Assembly (NCBI RefSeq): GCF_029893635.1
Contig: NZ_JARXYR010000001.1
Span: forward strand, 62,001-126,000
Length of the DNA: 64,000 bases
From: Variovorax sp. TBS-050B
GTDB taxonomy: Bacteria > Pseudomonadota > Gammaproteobacteria > Burkholderiales > Burkholderiaceae_C
Direction: 5' to 3'
In this document: piece by piece, positions 1 to 10,419 of the stretch
Layout: each line of letters starts with the position of its first letter
Numbering within the stretch: the stretch's first letter is position 1
Notes under the pieces: generated by a model
Seen by the model: only the letters and a program-made list of their open reading frames with translations
Told to the model about the DNA's origin: nothing
The model's database searches: none
Program-made: the position numbers and the translations under genes

Positions 1-2
1 AG

Positions 3-263
3 CAGGCCTTCCCACCGGGCACCAAGATCTCGCGGCCCGCGGGCAACTTCGTGCTCTGGGTCGAACTGCCCCGGCCGGTCGACACGCGCGCGCTGTTCGG
101 CCAGGCGCTGAAGAAGGGCGTGTGCTTCGCGCCCGGCGTGGTGTTCTCGGCCAGCGGGCGCTACGCCCACTGCATGCGCCTGAGCGGCGGCCATGGCTGG
201 GACGCGGGCGTCGAGAAGGGCCTGCGCGCGCTGGGCGCGCTCGCGACCAGGGCGCTGCGCTGA
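3..263 (+). CDS. PLP-dependent aminotransferase-fold protein (MocR-like), C-terminal fragment
   Basis: Only the last 86 residues are inside the window; the gene begins upstream and the first complete codon is at position 3. The visible part carries the 'PAGNFVLWVELP' and 'FAPGVVFSASGRY' stretches typical of the small C-terminal domain of fold-type I aminotransferases, especially those fused to GntR winged helices in MocR/PdxR regulators. The catalytic lysine and any DNA-binding domain lie outside the window. It is therefore open whether this is a free aminotransferase or a MocR regulator; the wording of the two motifs favours MocR. Confidence 0.7.
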   Translation, partial: QAFPPGTKISRPAGNFVLWVELPRPVDTRALFGQALKKGVCFAPGVVFSASGRYAHCMRLSGGHGWDAGVEKGLRALGALATRALR

Positions 264-377
264 AGCCTGGCAGGCGCCGCGCCAGGGCCGCGGTCATCCT
301 GCGACCTTTGTCACGGATTCGCCATGGATGTTTGTTAACACCACCGCAGGGCTCCAAGGCAGATTTACATTCGCCGC

Positions 378-605
378 ATGAGTAAAGAAGTTTGCCTTTT
401 CGCCGGTGCCGAGCTGATCGCAGAGATCGGCGCGGTGCAGCGGCGCGTGGCGGTGGGCGACTGCATCGCGGTGCGCGTCCTGCACGGCGACGGCCTGCTC
501 GAGGACGTGCTGCTCGGCGGAAACGACGCGGAGCAGCAGGCGGCGCTGGCACTTCTGCACCGCACGATCCGCGCGGACCGCCGCGCCGAGGGTCTGCCGG
601 CCTGA
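378..605 (+). CDS. Small hypothetical protein, 75 aa
   Basis: A 75-residue acidic protein with no signal peptide or membrane segment. It starts MSKEVCLFAGAEL and has two alternating hydrophobic stretches that could form a small alpha/beta fold. I do not recognise the family. Codon use matches the neighbours (G/C at most third positions), which supports it being a real gene. It stands alone, 114 bases after the preceding gene and just upstream of the structured-RNA candidate. No strong Shine-Dalgarno sequence is seen. Confidence 0.55.
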   Translation: MSKEVCLFAGAELIAEIGAVQRRVAVGDCIAVRVLHGDGLLEDVLLGGNDAEQQAALALLHRTIRADRRAEGLPA

Positions 606-636
606 GTCCCCGCGCGGACCGCGTCGGGCGCTCTGC

Positions 637-642
637 TACAAT
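637..642 (+). promoter_or_regulatory. Candidate -10 box (TACAAT)
   Basis: TACAAT lies in the 'gctacaatcg' context common at vegetative promoters of this group. A -35 box at the right distance is poor. Transcription from here would start near position 649 and run into the hairpins and terminator that follow. Confidence 0.5.
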
Positions 643-733
643 CGCGCCTCGCCCAGACCATCTGGGCGTTGCCTGGCCAGGCAAGCTGAATCTCACACCA
701 GCGCGTCGAAGTCATACGACGAGAAAAACAACA

Positions 734-763
734 ATGACTTCCGCAAACGAATCTTTGCCGTAG
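734..763 (+). CDS. Nine-residue mini-ORF (MTSANESLP)
   Basis: A nine-codon reading frame with stop TAG at 761-763. An A-rich stretch precedes it (GAGAAAAACAACA), and its first eight bases are complementary to 708-715, so its translation could depend on RNA folding. Compare leader peptides and start-codon-masking hairpins. No protein evidence is available from sequence; the ORF could be fortuitous. Confidence 0.3.
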   Translation: MTSANESLP

Positions 764-796
764 CGTGGACCGCGTAAGAGTTCACGACCACATTCC

Positions 797-821
797 AAAG
801 CCCGCCTCGCGCGGGCTTTTT
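797..821 (+). terminator. Intrinsic terminator
   Basis: AAAGCCCGC (797-805), five-base loop, GCGGGCTTT (811-819), then further T residues. A nine-base-pair GC-rich stem with a T tract on the plus strand ends the transcript from the 637-642 promoter. Confidence 0.85.
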
Positions 822-944
822 CATGCCTGCGATGTCGCCGGCCGCGACAAGGCGGCGGCCGACACCGGCATGCGCGGCAAACCTGCCGGTATGCGCCCCG
901 CACGCTCGAAAAATCGGTCGCTCCACCCCCACAAGGAGACGGCG

Positions 945-1151
945 ATGACCAGCCCCAAGCCCGCACAGAACCCCGACCCGTCCCGCGCGCCGGATGAAGC
1001 CAAGCGCCCCTTGCCGCTCGAAGCCGAGGTCCGCGCGACCGACCTCGAAACGCCGGACCCCGACGAGGAAGAAGCCGCCGCGGCGGACACGGAAGCACGA
1101 CCGGGCAAGGGCGAGAACGCCCCCGGCTTCCTGAAGGACGCGAAGCGCTGA
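945..1151 (+). CDS. Small acidic, disordered hypothetical protein, 68 aa
   Basis: A 68-residue protein rich in Pro, Asp, Glu and Ala with no hydrophobic core, signal peptide or recognisable domain; it is probably intrinsically disordered. The start ATG at 945 is well supported by AAGGAG at 932-937. It is a single gene, converging on groEL and separated from it by a terminator hairpin. It resembles the many small stress-associated hydrophilic proteins of this group, but no function can be named. Confidence 0.65.
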   Translation: MTSPKPAQNPDPSRAPDEAKRPLPLEAEVRATDLETPDPDEEEAAAADTEARPGKGENAPGFLKDAKR

Positions 1152-1167
1152 TCGCGCCACAAAAAAA

Positions 1168-1191
1168 GCGGCGTCCCGCGAGGGACGCCGC
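1168..1191 (-). terminator. Intrinsic terminator of groEL
   Basis: Perfect ten-base inverted repeat GCGGCGTCCC / GGGACGCCGC with a four-base loop. Read on the minus strand it is followed by seven T residues (A run at 1161-1167). It lies 26 bases past the groEL stop. Confidence 0.9.
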
Positions 1192-1217
1192 CTGGCCTTG
1201 GAGAAAAGTGCGGGGAC

Positions 1218-3216
<1,999 letters not shown>

Positions 3217-3262
3217 GTTCGATCTCCTAAGCGATGCAGGTCATCAACAAAAAAACAAAACT

Positions 3263-3282
3263 CCGGCACCGAGAGATGCCGG
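3263..3282 (-). promoter_or_regulatory. Terminator-like hairpin in the groES 5' leader
   Basis: Inverted repeat CCGGCA / TGCCGG with an eight-base loop. Read on the minus strand it is followed by AGTTTTGTTTTTTTG. It lies between the heat-shock promoter and groES, so it is either an attenuator, the terminator of the upstream gene 3355-4017, or a thermosensitive leader element. No CIRCE (HrcA) element is seen. Confidence 0.55.
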
Positions 3283-3293
3283 CGCGCGAGAGC

Positions 3294-3319
3294 TATGGGC
3301 GCCCGCGCGGCGCTTCAAG
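3294..3319 (-). promoter_or_regulatory. Sigma-32 (RpoH)-type promoter of groES-groEL
   Basis: On the minus strand CTTGAA (complement of 3314-3319) is followed after 14 bases by CCCATA (complement of 3294-3300). The heat-shock consensus is CTTGAA-N13/14-CCCCATNT. An A/T tract (3331-3357) upstream could act as an UP element. Predicted transcription start is near 3286, giving a leader of about 70 bases. Confidence 0.8.
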
Positions 3320-3354
3320 ACCCCGTCGCGCCAAAATTTTTGTGACGATTTTTT

Positions 3355-4017
3355 TCAGAGTCCGCCGAGCACGATGCGATCGGCGCGGCCGAGCCGGTAG
3401 ACCGTGCGGTGCGCGCTCGCGTCGGCATGCGGCGGCTCGGGCATGACGGGGCAGGGCAGTGCGCGGCCGCCGCTGTCGTCGAGCGTGGCGTCGTCGCCGT
3501 CGGGCACCGCGGCCCAGAGGCCGCGCTTGCGCGGGCGGAACAGCCAGCGCAGGTAGCCGCGGTGCGCGGCCAGGCGCATCAGCGCCTGGCGGTCGGGCGC
3601 TTCGGCGATCAGGTGCGGGCTGTCGTCGCTCGTGTCGTCCTCGTCGAAGTAGCCGAAGGCGCGCCGGCCGTCGCTCACCTCGGTGGCCGGTGCGCCCAGG
3701 CGCCACCACGCCGGGCGCTCCAGCCGCTCGACGTCCCAGGCGCCGAGCTGCCACGCGGCCTCGAGCAGCGCGCGCTCGAGTTCGTCGAACCGGCCGGGGG
3801 CGCCCGGCGGCAGGTCGAACTGCGCCATCGACTGCGGCACCGGCCGCGCCGGCAGCGAGAGGCCGGGCATCTGCAGCGGCGTCTGCCGCAAGAACCCGTG
3901 CCAGTGCAGCGACAGCAGCGCCGGCGCCTCTTCGCGCGCCACCGCGGTCACGGTCACGGCGTAGAGCGGCAGTTGCATCGCGTCGGACTGGTCGGCCACG
4001 GTTTCAAGAATGTTCAT
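3355..4017 (-). CDS. Hypothetical protein, 220 aa
   Basis: A soluble protein of 220 residues, start ATG at 4017 chosen because AGGAGG lies a few bases upstream. It has a central acidic patch (YFDEDDTSDDS, about residue 120), several Trp residues and a Leu/Arg-rich middle. It has no signal peptide and no membrane segment. I do not recognise a family. It lies directly upstream of the groES promoter and is co-oriented with it, so read-through into groES is possible if the hairpin at 3263-3282 does not stop it. Codon use is native. Confidence 0.65.
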   Translation of the reverse strand: MNILETVADQSDAMQLPLYAVTVTAVAREEAPALLSLHWHGFLRQTPLQMPGLSLPARPVPQSMAQFDLPPGAPGRFDELERALLEAAWQLGAWDVERLERPAWWRLGAPATEVSDGRRAFGYFDEDDTSDDSPHLIAEAPDRQALMRLAAHRGYLRWLFRPRKRGLWAAVPDGDDATLDDSGGRALPCPVMPEPPHADASAHRTVYRLGRADRIVLGGL

Positions 4018-4222
4018 TCGAAACAACCTCCTTGCAACTGCCGAAAAATCTAGAACAAGCAACGGCCGCGTGCAAGCGGCGGCCGGCGCGAAGCGGCTCT
4101 TGAAATCGCGCGCGGCCGGCTCAAAATAGCCGCCCGGACGCGGCGCGTGCCCTGCCGCGCGCCGCCTTTTCTCCGCCTTGTTTCTTGTCCATTCATTCCC
4201 TTGCGAGGAGATTGTCTTGACG

Positions 4223-5293
4223 ATGAAGATCGCGCAGATCGCCCCCCTCTACGAAGCCGTGCCGCCGCGGCTCTACGGCGGCACCGAACGGGTCGTCGCC
4301 CATCTCGCCAACGCGCTGGTCGACCAGGGCCACGAGGTCACGCTGTTCGCCTCGGCCGACACCCAGACCCGGGCCCGCCTCGCGCCGATGCGCGCGCAGG
4401 CGCTGCGCCTGGACCCGGCGCCGCTCAAGTCGGACCTGGCGAGCCACCTGAGCATGCTCCACGAGGTGCGACGACGGGCGCACGAGTTCGACGTGCTGCA
4501 CTTCCACGTCGACCTGCTGCACTTCCCCTTCTTCGAGGACATGGCCGAACGTACCCTCACCACGCTGCACGGCCGCCTCGACATCGCGGACCTGCCGGGC
4601 GCCTACACGCGGTGGAACCGCTATCCGCTGATCTCCATCTCCAAGCACCAGCGCCGGCCGCTGCCGTTCGCCAACTGGCTCGCGACCATTCCGCACGGCC
4701 TCGACGAGGCGCCCTATGCCTTCGCGCCCGAACCCGGCGGCTACCTCGCCTTCCTCGGGCGGATCTCGCCCGAGAAGCGGCCGGACCGCGCGATCGAGAT
4801 CGCCACGCGCGCGGGCCTGCCGATCCGGATCGCGGCCAAGGTCGATGCGGCCGACGCGCGCTACTTCGAGCAGAAGATCCGCCCGATGCTCGACCATCCG
4901 CTGGTCGAGTTCATCGGCGAGATCGGCGATGCCGACAAGGCCGCCTTCCTCGGCGGGGCGCGCGCGCTGCTGTTCCCGATCGACTGGCCCGAACCCTTCG
5001 GGCTCGTGATGATCGAGGCCATGGCCTGCGGCACGCCGGTGATCGGCTGGCGCTGCGGCTCGGTGCCCGAGGTGATCGAGCACGGCGTGAGCGGCCTCAT
5101 CGTCGAGGACGAGGCCCAGGCCGTGGAGTCCGTGCATGCAATCGGCCGGCTCGACCGGCGCGCCGTGCGCCGCGCCTTCGAGGCCCGCTTCTCCGCGCAG
5201 GCGATGGCCAGCGCCTACGTCGAGCAGTACCGACGCATCGTCGACGGCGGTGAGCTGCCGCCGCAGCATCGGCTCTACCGCGAGGCAGCCTAG
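4223..5293 (+). CDS. Family 4 glycosyltransferase (GT-B fold)
   Basis: Transfers a sugar from an NDP-sugar to an unknown acceptor in the cytosol. The 356 residues show the N-terminal glycine-rich loop (RLYGGTERVV), the linker motif LGRISPEKRPDRA and the catalytic E-x7-E motif (E257-PFGLVMI-E265) of GT4 enzymes. A TTG six bases upstream (4217) sits at ideal distance from GAGGAG at 4205 and could be the real start, adding two residues. The debranching-type glucosidase begins two bases after the stop, so the two are co-translated. A role in synthesis or remodelling of an alpha-glucan, trehalose-like or glucosyl-glycerate-like solute is inferred from that pairing only. Confidence 0.85.
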   Translation: MKIAQIAPLYEAVPPRLYGGTERVVAHLANALVDQGHEVTLFASADTQTRARLAPMRAQALRLDPAPLKSDLASHLSMLHEVRRRAHEFDVLHFHVDLLHFPFFEDMAERTLTTLHGRLDIADLPGAYTRWNRYPLISISKHQRRPLPFANWLATIPHGLDEAPYAFAPEPGGYLAFLGRISPEKRPDRAIEIATRAGLPIRIAAKVDAADARYFEQKIRPMLDHPLVEFIGEIGDADKAAFLGGARALLFPIDWPEPFGLVMIEAMACGTPVIGWRCGSVPEVIEHGVSGLIVEDEAQAVESVHAIGRLDRRAVRRAFEARFSAQAMASAYVEQYRRIVDGGELPPQHRLYREAA

Positions 5294-5295
5294 CG

Positions 5296-7440
5296 ATGAA
5301 CGGCGAAGTGGCTGCGACCGACCAGGCCGAGCCGGCCCCCGAACGTGCCGTGCAGCATGCCTTCGTGCTCAAGGAGGGCGACACGTACTTCGTGATGGAT
5401 GCGCATGGCGACGTGAGCGGCGGCGTGGACGGCCTGTTCCATCACGACACGCGCATGCTCTCGACCTTCGTGCTGCGGCTCAACGGCGCGCGGCCCTCGC
5501 TGCTGTCGAGCGGCGTGGGCGCCGACAACGTCTTCTTCACCGCCGACCTCACCAACCGGCCGCTGCCGGTGCTCGGCTCGACCTCGATGCCGCAGGGCGT
5601 GATCCATCTCGAGCGCAAGCGCTTTCTCTGGAACGCGCGGCTGTTCGAGCGCATCCGGCTCGTCAACTACAGCGACCAGCCCGCGCAGGCGCCGCTTGCG
5701 CTGCAGTTCGGCGCCGACTTCCGCGACATGTTCGAGGTGCGCGGCCAGCGGCGCGCGCGGCGCGGCGAGTTCGGCGCGCCCGAGGTGCGCGCGCAGGGCG
5801 TGGCGCTGCGCTACCAGGGGCTCGACACGGTGCTGCGGCACGCCTGCATCGACTTCTCGCAGCCGCCGCAGCGCATCGATGCCGGCAGCGCCGAGTTCAG
5901 CGTGCCGCTCGCCGCGCACGGCCACTGGACGCTGTATGTGGAGGTGGGCACCGAGCCCGCGGTGCCGACGCCCGAGCGCTTCCGCGAGGCCGGCGTGCTC
6001 GCGCGCTGGCGCATGCGTGCGCGGCAGCGGCGCGGCGCGCGGCTGGAGGCCTCGGGGCGGCTGTTCCAGTCATGGCTCGACCGCTCGCGCGCCGACCTCG
6101 CGCTGCTCACCACCGACCTGCCGACCGGACCGTATCCCTACGCGGGCATCCCGTGGTTCTCGACACCCTTCGGCCGCGATGCGATCGTGACGGCATTCCA
6201 GACCCTCTGGATCGACCCGCGGCTCGCGCAGGGCGTGCTCGACTTCCTCGCGGCGCGGCAGGCGCACCAGACCTCGAGCTTCCGCGATGCGGAGCCCGGA
6301 AAGATCATGCATGAGACCCGCAAGGGCGAGATGGCCGCGGTCGACGAGCTGCCCTTCGGCCAGTACTACGGTGGCGTCGACACCACGCCGCTCTTCGTGG
6401 CGCTGGCCGGCGCCTACGCGCAGCGCACCGGCGACCGCGCGACCATCGAGCGCATCTGGGGGCCGCTGTGCGCCGCCTGCGAATGGATGGAGCGCAACAT
6501 GGCGCGCCACCCCGACGGCCTGCTCGCCTACCAGCGCGGCGAGGCCAGCGGCCTCGTCAATCAGGGCTGGAAGGACAGCCACGACTCGATCTTCCATGCC
6601 GACGGCCGCACGCCCGAGGGGCCGATCGCGCTGGTGGAGGTGCAGGGCTACGCCCATGCGGCCTTCCTCGCCATGGCCTTCATCGCCGAATGGCGCGACG
6701 ATCCCGGCGCGAGCCGCTGGCGCCAGCGCGCCGAGGCCGTGCGACAGGCCGTCGAGGCGCGCTTCTGGCTCGACGACCTGCAGTTCTATGCGCTCGCCAT
6801 CGATGGCGCCAACCGGCCCTGCCGCGTGCGCGCCTCCAACGCCGGGCATCTGCTGTTCACCGGCGTGCCCGCGGGCGACCGCGCGCTGGCCGTCGGGCGC
6901 CAGCTGCTGGCGCCGGCCTTCGCATCGGGCTGGGGCATCCGCACGCTGCCCGACGAGGCGGTGCGCTTCAATCCGATGTCGTACCACAACGGCTCGGTGT
7001 GGCCGCACGACGTGGCGCTGTGCGCCGCGGGCATGGCGCGCTACGGCGAGCGCGACGGCGTGGTGCGCATCCTCGACAACCTGTTCGAGGCCGCCGCGCA
7101 TTTCGGCATGCGCCTGCCCGAGCTGTTCTGCGGCTTCGACCGCCAGCCCGGCGAATCGCCGATCGCCTACCCGGTGGCCTGCCTGCCGCAGGCCTGGGCG
7201 GCCGGCTCCGCGTTCATGCTGCTGCAGGCTTGCCTGGGCCTGCGGGTCGACGGCATCCGCGGCGAGGTCGACATCGTGCAGCCGCGGCTGCCGGCGGACA
7301 TCGACCATCTGCATCTGCGGGGGCTGCGCGTGGGCGATGCGCGCGTGGACCTGCGGTTCCAGCGCATCGACGGGCGGGTCGTCGCGGTCGCGCAGTCCGG
7401 CCCGGGCGAGGCGAGGGTGCGCGTGAACCTGCAGATCTGA
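5296..7440 (+). CDS. Amylo-alpha-1,6-glucosidase / glycogen-debranching-like protein
   Basis: 714 residues with the two-domain plan of bacterial GDE-like proteins: an N-terminal beta-sandwich (about residues 20-215, 'GLFHHDTRMLSTF') and a C-terminal (alpha/alpha)6 barrel (about 275-640). The barrel carries GRDAIVTAFQTLW, NQGWKDSHDSIFHADG and YHNGSVWPHD, all common to this glycoside hydrolase group. No signal peptide, so cytosolic. It probably trims alpha-1,6 or related alpha-glucosidic bonds made by the preceding glycosyltransferase. The pair forms a compact two-gene operon and is a recurrent neighbourhood in Burkholderiales. Substrate specificity cannot be read from the sequence. Confidence 0.85.
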   Translation: MNGEVAATDQAEPAPERAVQHAFVLKEGDTYFVMDAHGDVSGGVDGLFHHDTRMLSTFVLRLNGARPSLLSSGVGADNVFFTADLTNRPLPVLGSTSMPQGVIHLERKRFLWNARLFERIRLVNYSDQPAQAPLALQFGADFRDMFEVRGQRRARRGEFGAPEVRAQGVALRYQGLDTVLRHACIDFSQPPQRIDAGSAEFSVPLAAHGHWTLYVEVGTEPAVPTPERFREAGVLARWRMRARQRRGARLEASGRLFQSWLDRSRADLALLTTDLPTGPYPYAGIPWFSTPFGRDAIVTAFQTLWIDPRLAQGVLDFLAARQAHQTSSFRDAEPGKIMHETRKGEMAAVDELPFGQYYGGVDTTPLFVALAGAYAQRTGDRATIERIWGPLCAACEWMERNMARHPDGLLAYQRGEASGLVNQGWKDSHDSIFHADGRTPEGPIALVEVQGYAHAAFLAMAFIAEWRDDPGASRWRQRAEAVRQAVEARFWLDDLQFYALAIDGANRPCRVRASNAGHLLFTGVPAGDRALAVGRQLLAPAFASGWGIRTLPDEAVRFNPMSYHNGSVWPHDVALCAAGMARYGERDGVVRILDNLFEAAAHFGMRLPELFCGFDRQPGESPIAYPVACLPQAWAAGSAFMLLQACLGLRVDGIRGEVDIVQPRLPADIDHLHLRGLRVGDARVDLRFQRIDGRVVAVAQSGPGEARVRVNLQI

Positions 7441-7443
7441 GCG

Positions 7444-8859
7444 TCAGTCGGCGCGGCTCACGAGCACGTCGCCGACCTGCGGGCCGCCGACGATCCGGCC
7501 CGCGGCGTCGCGCTCGACCTCGATGCCGACGCCGCAGCGCGCCTCGTCCATTTCCCAGACCCAGCCGTACAGGTCGCGCCCACTGCCCTTGGGCGACATC
7601 AGCGGCATGTTCATGCGCAGGCCGCTGCTGCTGCCGAGGTCGACCCGGACCATGAGCGTCTCGTCGTCGGCGTCGCCCGTGTCGGCCGCCACCTCGACGA
7701 TGGTCGTGCGCAGCGGCTCGCGGTGCACCAGCGCCTGCAGCGCGGCCGGCAGGTCGTCGAAGGGCGGGGCGGCCATGCCGTCGCTGTCCTCGTCGGGCAA
7801 CGGATCGCCGAGCCGCACCGCGCGGAAGTAGTCTTCGGAGCGCCCGAGGCTGCCGCGCCCGCCGATCGCGGTGGCCATGTCCTCGAGCGAATCGGCCTTG
7901 AGCAGCAGTGCCTGCCCGCCGCTGCGCATCAGGTAGAGCCGCTCGTCGTTGGCGTCGCTGCCGAGCGAATCGCGCCGCAGCGCGATGTCGAGCTCGAGCA
8001 GCCGGTCGCCCGCGGCGGTCTGCTGCACGCGGTAGGGGCCTTCGTAGTGGCGCACCTCGAGCGCCTCGCCGGTCTTGTGGTCGTTCTTCCAGAACAGCAG
8101 CCGGTAGCGGCCTTCGCCGTCGAAGGCGAGCAGCCGGCGCCAGTCGATGTAGACCGAGAGGAAGAGGCCGCGCGGGTGCGCCGCCGCATCGTCGGCTTCG
8201 AATGCCGCAAAGGCCGCGCGGTGGCTGGCCGGCATGGCTGCGGCAATGCTCGCGGCGGGCGGCGCGGGCGGCATCTGCTCGCGGTCGACCTGCGCGCGCA
8301 GGTCGCGGTGCAGCGCCAGCGCATCGGCCCTGGTGATCTTGAGCATCTGCATCGACAGCAGCATCGGGTCGACGTGGTAGACCTCGCCGGGCGCGAGCGG
8401 GCCGGCCTCGCGCGCGGCAACCTCGAGCATGTCGGGGCGGATGAATTCGTCGACCTGCGCGGGATCGCTGAGCACGCGGTTGAAGCACTCGGCCAGGTCC
8501 CAGCTCAGCACGCTGCTGCTGCGCGTGACCGGATTCAGCGTGGCCACGTCCTCGTCGGTCGCGGTAAGCCGGCGGTAGAACAGCAGGGTGCCGAAGGGCG
8601 TGAGCGCGATCGGCACGCGCAGCGCGCCGTCGGGCGGCGAGACGATCCAGCGGTCCAGCACGGGCTGCCAGAGGTCGGGATCGATCAGGCTGATCTGCCG
8701 CCGGCCGTAGAGGCCGAAGCCGTGCTTGCGCCAGAGTTCGAGCAGCGCGGCCGGCAGGCGGTCCGCGTGGCGCGCGAGCAGCTCGGCCGTGGCGGGGATG
8801 CGTTCGCCCTGCGGCGGGTTGGCCTTGACGAAGGCATGGAGCCGGATGCGGCCGAACAT
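7444..8859 (-). CDS. GAD-like / DUF1851 domain protein
   Basis: 471 residues. Residues about 20-180 match the GAD-like plus DUF1851 arrangement: 'LPAALLELWRKHGFGLYGRRQISLIDPDLWQPVLDRWI' followed by 'PIALTPFGTLLFYR'. DUF1851 proteins include immunity partners of type VI secretion toxins, such as Tdi1. The remaining 290 residues are an acidic alpha/beta region I cannot assign; it ends in a beta-rich segment (SSGLRMNMPLMSPKGSGRDLYGWVWEMDEARCGVGIEVERDA) that could be a second domain. No effector, VgrG or PAAR gene is adjacent, so an orphan immunity or a general binding protein are both possible. It converges on the glucosidase, three bases from its stop. Confidence 0.65.
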   Translation of the reverse strand: MFGRIRLHAFVKANPPQGERIPATAELLARHADRLPAALLELWRKHGFGLYGRRQISLIDPDLWQPVLDRWIVSPPDGALRVPIALTPFGTLLFYRRLTATDEDVATLNPVTRSSSVLSWDLAECFNRVLSDPAQVDEFIRPDMLEVAAREAGPLAPGEVYHVDPMLLSMQMLKITRADALALHRDLRAQVDREQMPPAPPAASIAAAMPASHRAAFAAFEADDAAAHPRGLFLSVYIDWRRLLAFDGEGRYRLLFWKNDHKTGEALEVRHYEGPYRVQQTAAGDRLLELDIALRRDSLGSDANDERLYLMRSGGQALLLKADSLEDMATAIGGRGSLGRSEDYFRAVRLGDPLPDEDSDGMAAPPFDDLPAALQALVHREPLRTTIVEVAADTGDADDETLMVRVDLGSSSGLRMNMPLMSPKGSGRDLYGWVWEMDEARCGVGIEVERDAAGRIVGGPQVGDVLVSRAD

Positions 8860-8878
8860 GGAAGCGCTGCGCCTTCGC

Positions 8879-9376
8879 TCAGCGTTCGTAGGTGGCGCCG
8901 AGCGTGGCCGAGCCGAGCCGCGACATGTGGATCATGAAGCCGACGTACGCGGCCGTGGCGTCGGCCGGCACGTCGAGCCGCTCGGTCGAGAGCGCATGCA
9001 GCGTGAAGACGTAGCGGTGCGGCCCGTGGCCGGGCGGCGGCGCGGCGCCGCCGTAGCCCGCGGTGCCGAAATCGGTGCGGCCCTGCTTCGCGCCCGCGGG
9101 CAGCTTCGCGCCGTCGGCCGCGCCCGCGCCGCGCGGCAGCGAGCTCGCGTCGGCCGGAATGTCGTAGACCACCCAGTGCCACCAGCCCGAGCCCGTGGGC
9201 GCGTCGGGGTCGTACATCGTGAGCGCGAAGCTCCCGGTGCCGGCGGGGGGATTTTTCCAGGCCAGTGCGGGCGAGAGGTTCTCGCCCGTGGCGCCCATCA
9301 CGTTGTGCACGCTCGCCAGCGGCAGGGTGTCGCCGTCGCGGAAGTCGGGGCTTTCGAGCTGGAAGGAAGTGGACAT
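8879..9376 (-). CDS. YbhB/YbcL family Raf-kinase-inhibitor-like protein (PEBP)
   Basis: 165 residues of the phosphatidylethanolamine-binding protein fold. Signature strings are SPALAWKNPPAGTGSFALTMYDPDAPTGSGWWHWVVYDIP and GYGGAAPPPGHGPHRYVFTLHAL, which build the anion-binding pocket. No signal peptide, so cytosolic. The molecular role of bacterial PEBPs remains unclear; a small-ligand or phosphate-group binding role is inferred. The start ATG at 9376 is preceded by AAGGAG. It is 19 bases upstream of, and co-oriented with, the GAD-like gene. Confidence 0.9.
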   Translation of the reverse strand: MSTSFQLESPDFRDGDTLPLASVHNVMGATGENLSPALAWKNPPAGTGSFALTMYDPDAPTGSGWWHWVVYDIPADASSLPRGAGAADGAKLPAGAKQGRTDFGTAGYGGAAPPPGHGPHRYVFTLHALSTERLDVPADATAAYVGFMIHMSRLGSATLGATYER

Positions 9377-9490
9377 GGGGGCTCCTTGGGTCGGAAGATG
9401 GAGGGATCGTCGCAACGAGGGCGGCGACGAATGCTAACGCGCGGATGCGGCATACTCCCACCCCCTCGAAACTCGCCGGACACGCACTGA

Positions 9491-10408
9491 ATGGACAAGG
9501 AAGTCGACCCCCAGGTACTCGCCGTCATCGATGAGATGCGGCTCTCGGGCCCGCGGCTCACGCCGGTCGAGATCGTCGCCAAGATGGGTGTGTTCGATGC
9601 GCGCGACAAGCCCTTCGAGCACGCCTGGCTCGCGACCGGCGACAACGTCATCGCCACCGTCTGGGCCGAGTTCGTGAACGTGGGCACGGGCGGGCGCTGG
9701 TTCTGCCTCGAGTCGCTCGACGTGCAGCGCCGCGCGGGCGGCGGTGCGCGCAGCCCGCAGCAGGTGCAGCGCGCCAAGGACCGGCTGGCGCTGCTCAAGC
9801 GCACCTTCGACGCCGGACAGGGCTTCCGCGCGCTGCTGCAGACCAACCGCATCGAGATCGCCGAACTCGAGGCCAACAAGAACGCGAAGGTCTCCACGCG
9901 CGTGCGCGACGAGACCGAATGGCACGTCGCCACCTGGGAGCCGGAGCACCTGCGCGCGGTGCTGGTGCGCGGCGCGCGCGGCTGGGTTCCCACGGAGGCC
10001 GAGATCGAGGCCGCGCGCGGCCGCAGCGCCGTGCCGGCCGCGGGCGAGCCCGGCGCGGCCGTCGCCGCGGGCGCTTCGCCCGACGACGTGCAGGCCGCCG
10101 CCTTCGACTACGTGCTGCGCCACTTCCAGGGCTACGGCTACAAGGCCGAGGACCTGCGGGAGCGGAAGCTCGGCTACGACATCGAGGTCTCGAACGCCAA
10201 GGGCGCGACGCTGCTGCGCGTGGTGGTCAAGGGAACCTCCAGTGCGGTGCCGGGCTTCGGGCTCACGGCCGAGGAGCACGCCTGCGCCGCGCGCGAGCCG
10301 CTCTGGCGCCTGCTGGTGGTGAGCGATGCCGGCGGGCCGACCGCGCAGCACAAGATCTACAAGCCCTCGGAAATGAACCAGGCGCCCGGGTTCAATCCGC
10401 TGGTCTAG
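9491..10408 (+). CDS. DUF3883 domain-containing protein
   Basis: 305 residues. The C-terminal 110 residues ([19 protein letters not shown]...[10 protein letters not shown]...[11 protein letters not shown]) match DUF3883, a PD-(D/E)XK-like fold found in restriction-like and plant NO VEIN proteins. The putative catalytic Asp and the Val-x-Lys pair (V-V-V-K-G) are visible, though the Glu of ExK is replaced by Val. The N-terminal half looks like an alpha-helical DNA- or protein-binding region. It is followed 11 bases later by a secreted amidohydrolase. A nuclease role is not supported with the Glu missing, so it may be a binding protein. Confidence 0.65.
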   Translation: MDKEVDPQVLAVIDEMRLSGPRLTPVEIVAKMGVFDARDKPFEHAWLATGDNVIATVWAEFVNVGTGGRWFCLESLDVQRRAGGGARSPQQVQRAKDRLALLKRTFDAGQGFRALLQTNRIEIAELEANKNAKVSTRVRDETEWHVATWEPEHLRAVLVRGARGWVPTEAEIEAARGRSAVPAAGEPGAAVAAGASPDDVQAAAFDYVLRHFQGYGYKAEDLRERKLGYDIEVSNAKGATLLRVVVKGTSSAVPGFGLTAEEHACAAREPLWRLLVVSDAGGPTAQHKIYKPSEMNQAPGFNPLV

Positions 10409-10419
10409 CAGGCGCCGCC

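Larger units (their letters stand above)
648..821 (+). ncRNA. Structured leader or small RNA candidate with embedded mini-ORF
   Basis: About 170 bases lie between a TACAAT promoter box and a strong intrinsic terminator. In order they hold a perfect hairpin (GCCCAGA / TCTGGGC, 3-base loop, from about 651), a 12-base palindrome (GCCTGGCCAGGC near 671), and a long-range pairing in which GAAGTCAT (708-715) is the exact complement of ATGACTTC (734-741). That pairing would hide the start codon of a nine-codon ORF. The terminator closes the transcript at about 821. This is either a free small RNA or a regulated mini-protein transcript. It is not a leader for 945-1151 unless the terminator is read through. 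I could not match it to a named RNA family. Confidence 0.45.
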
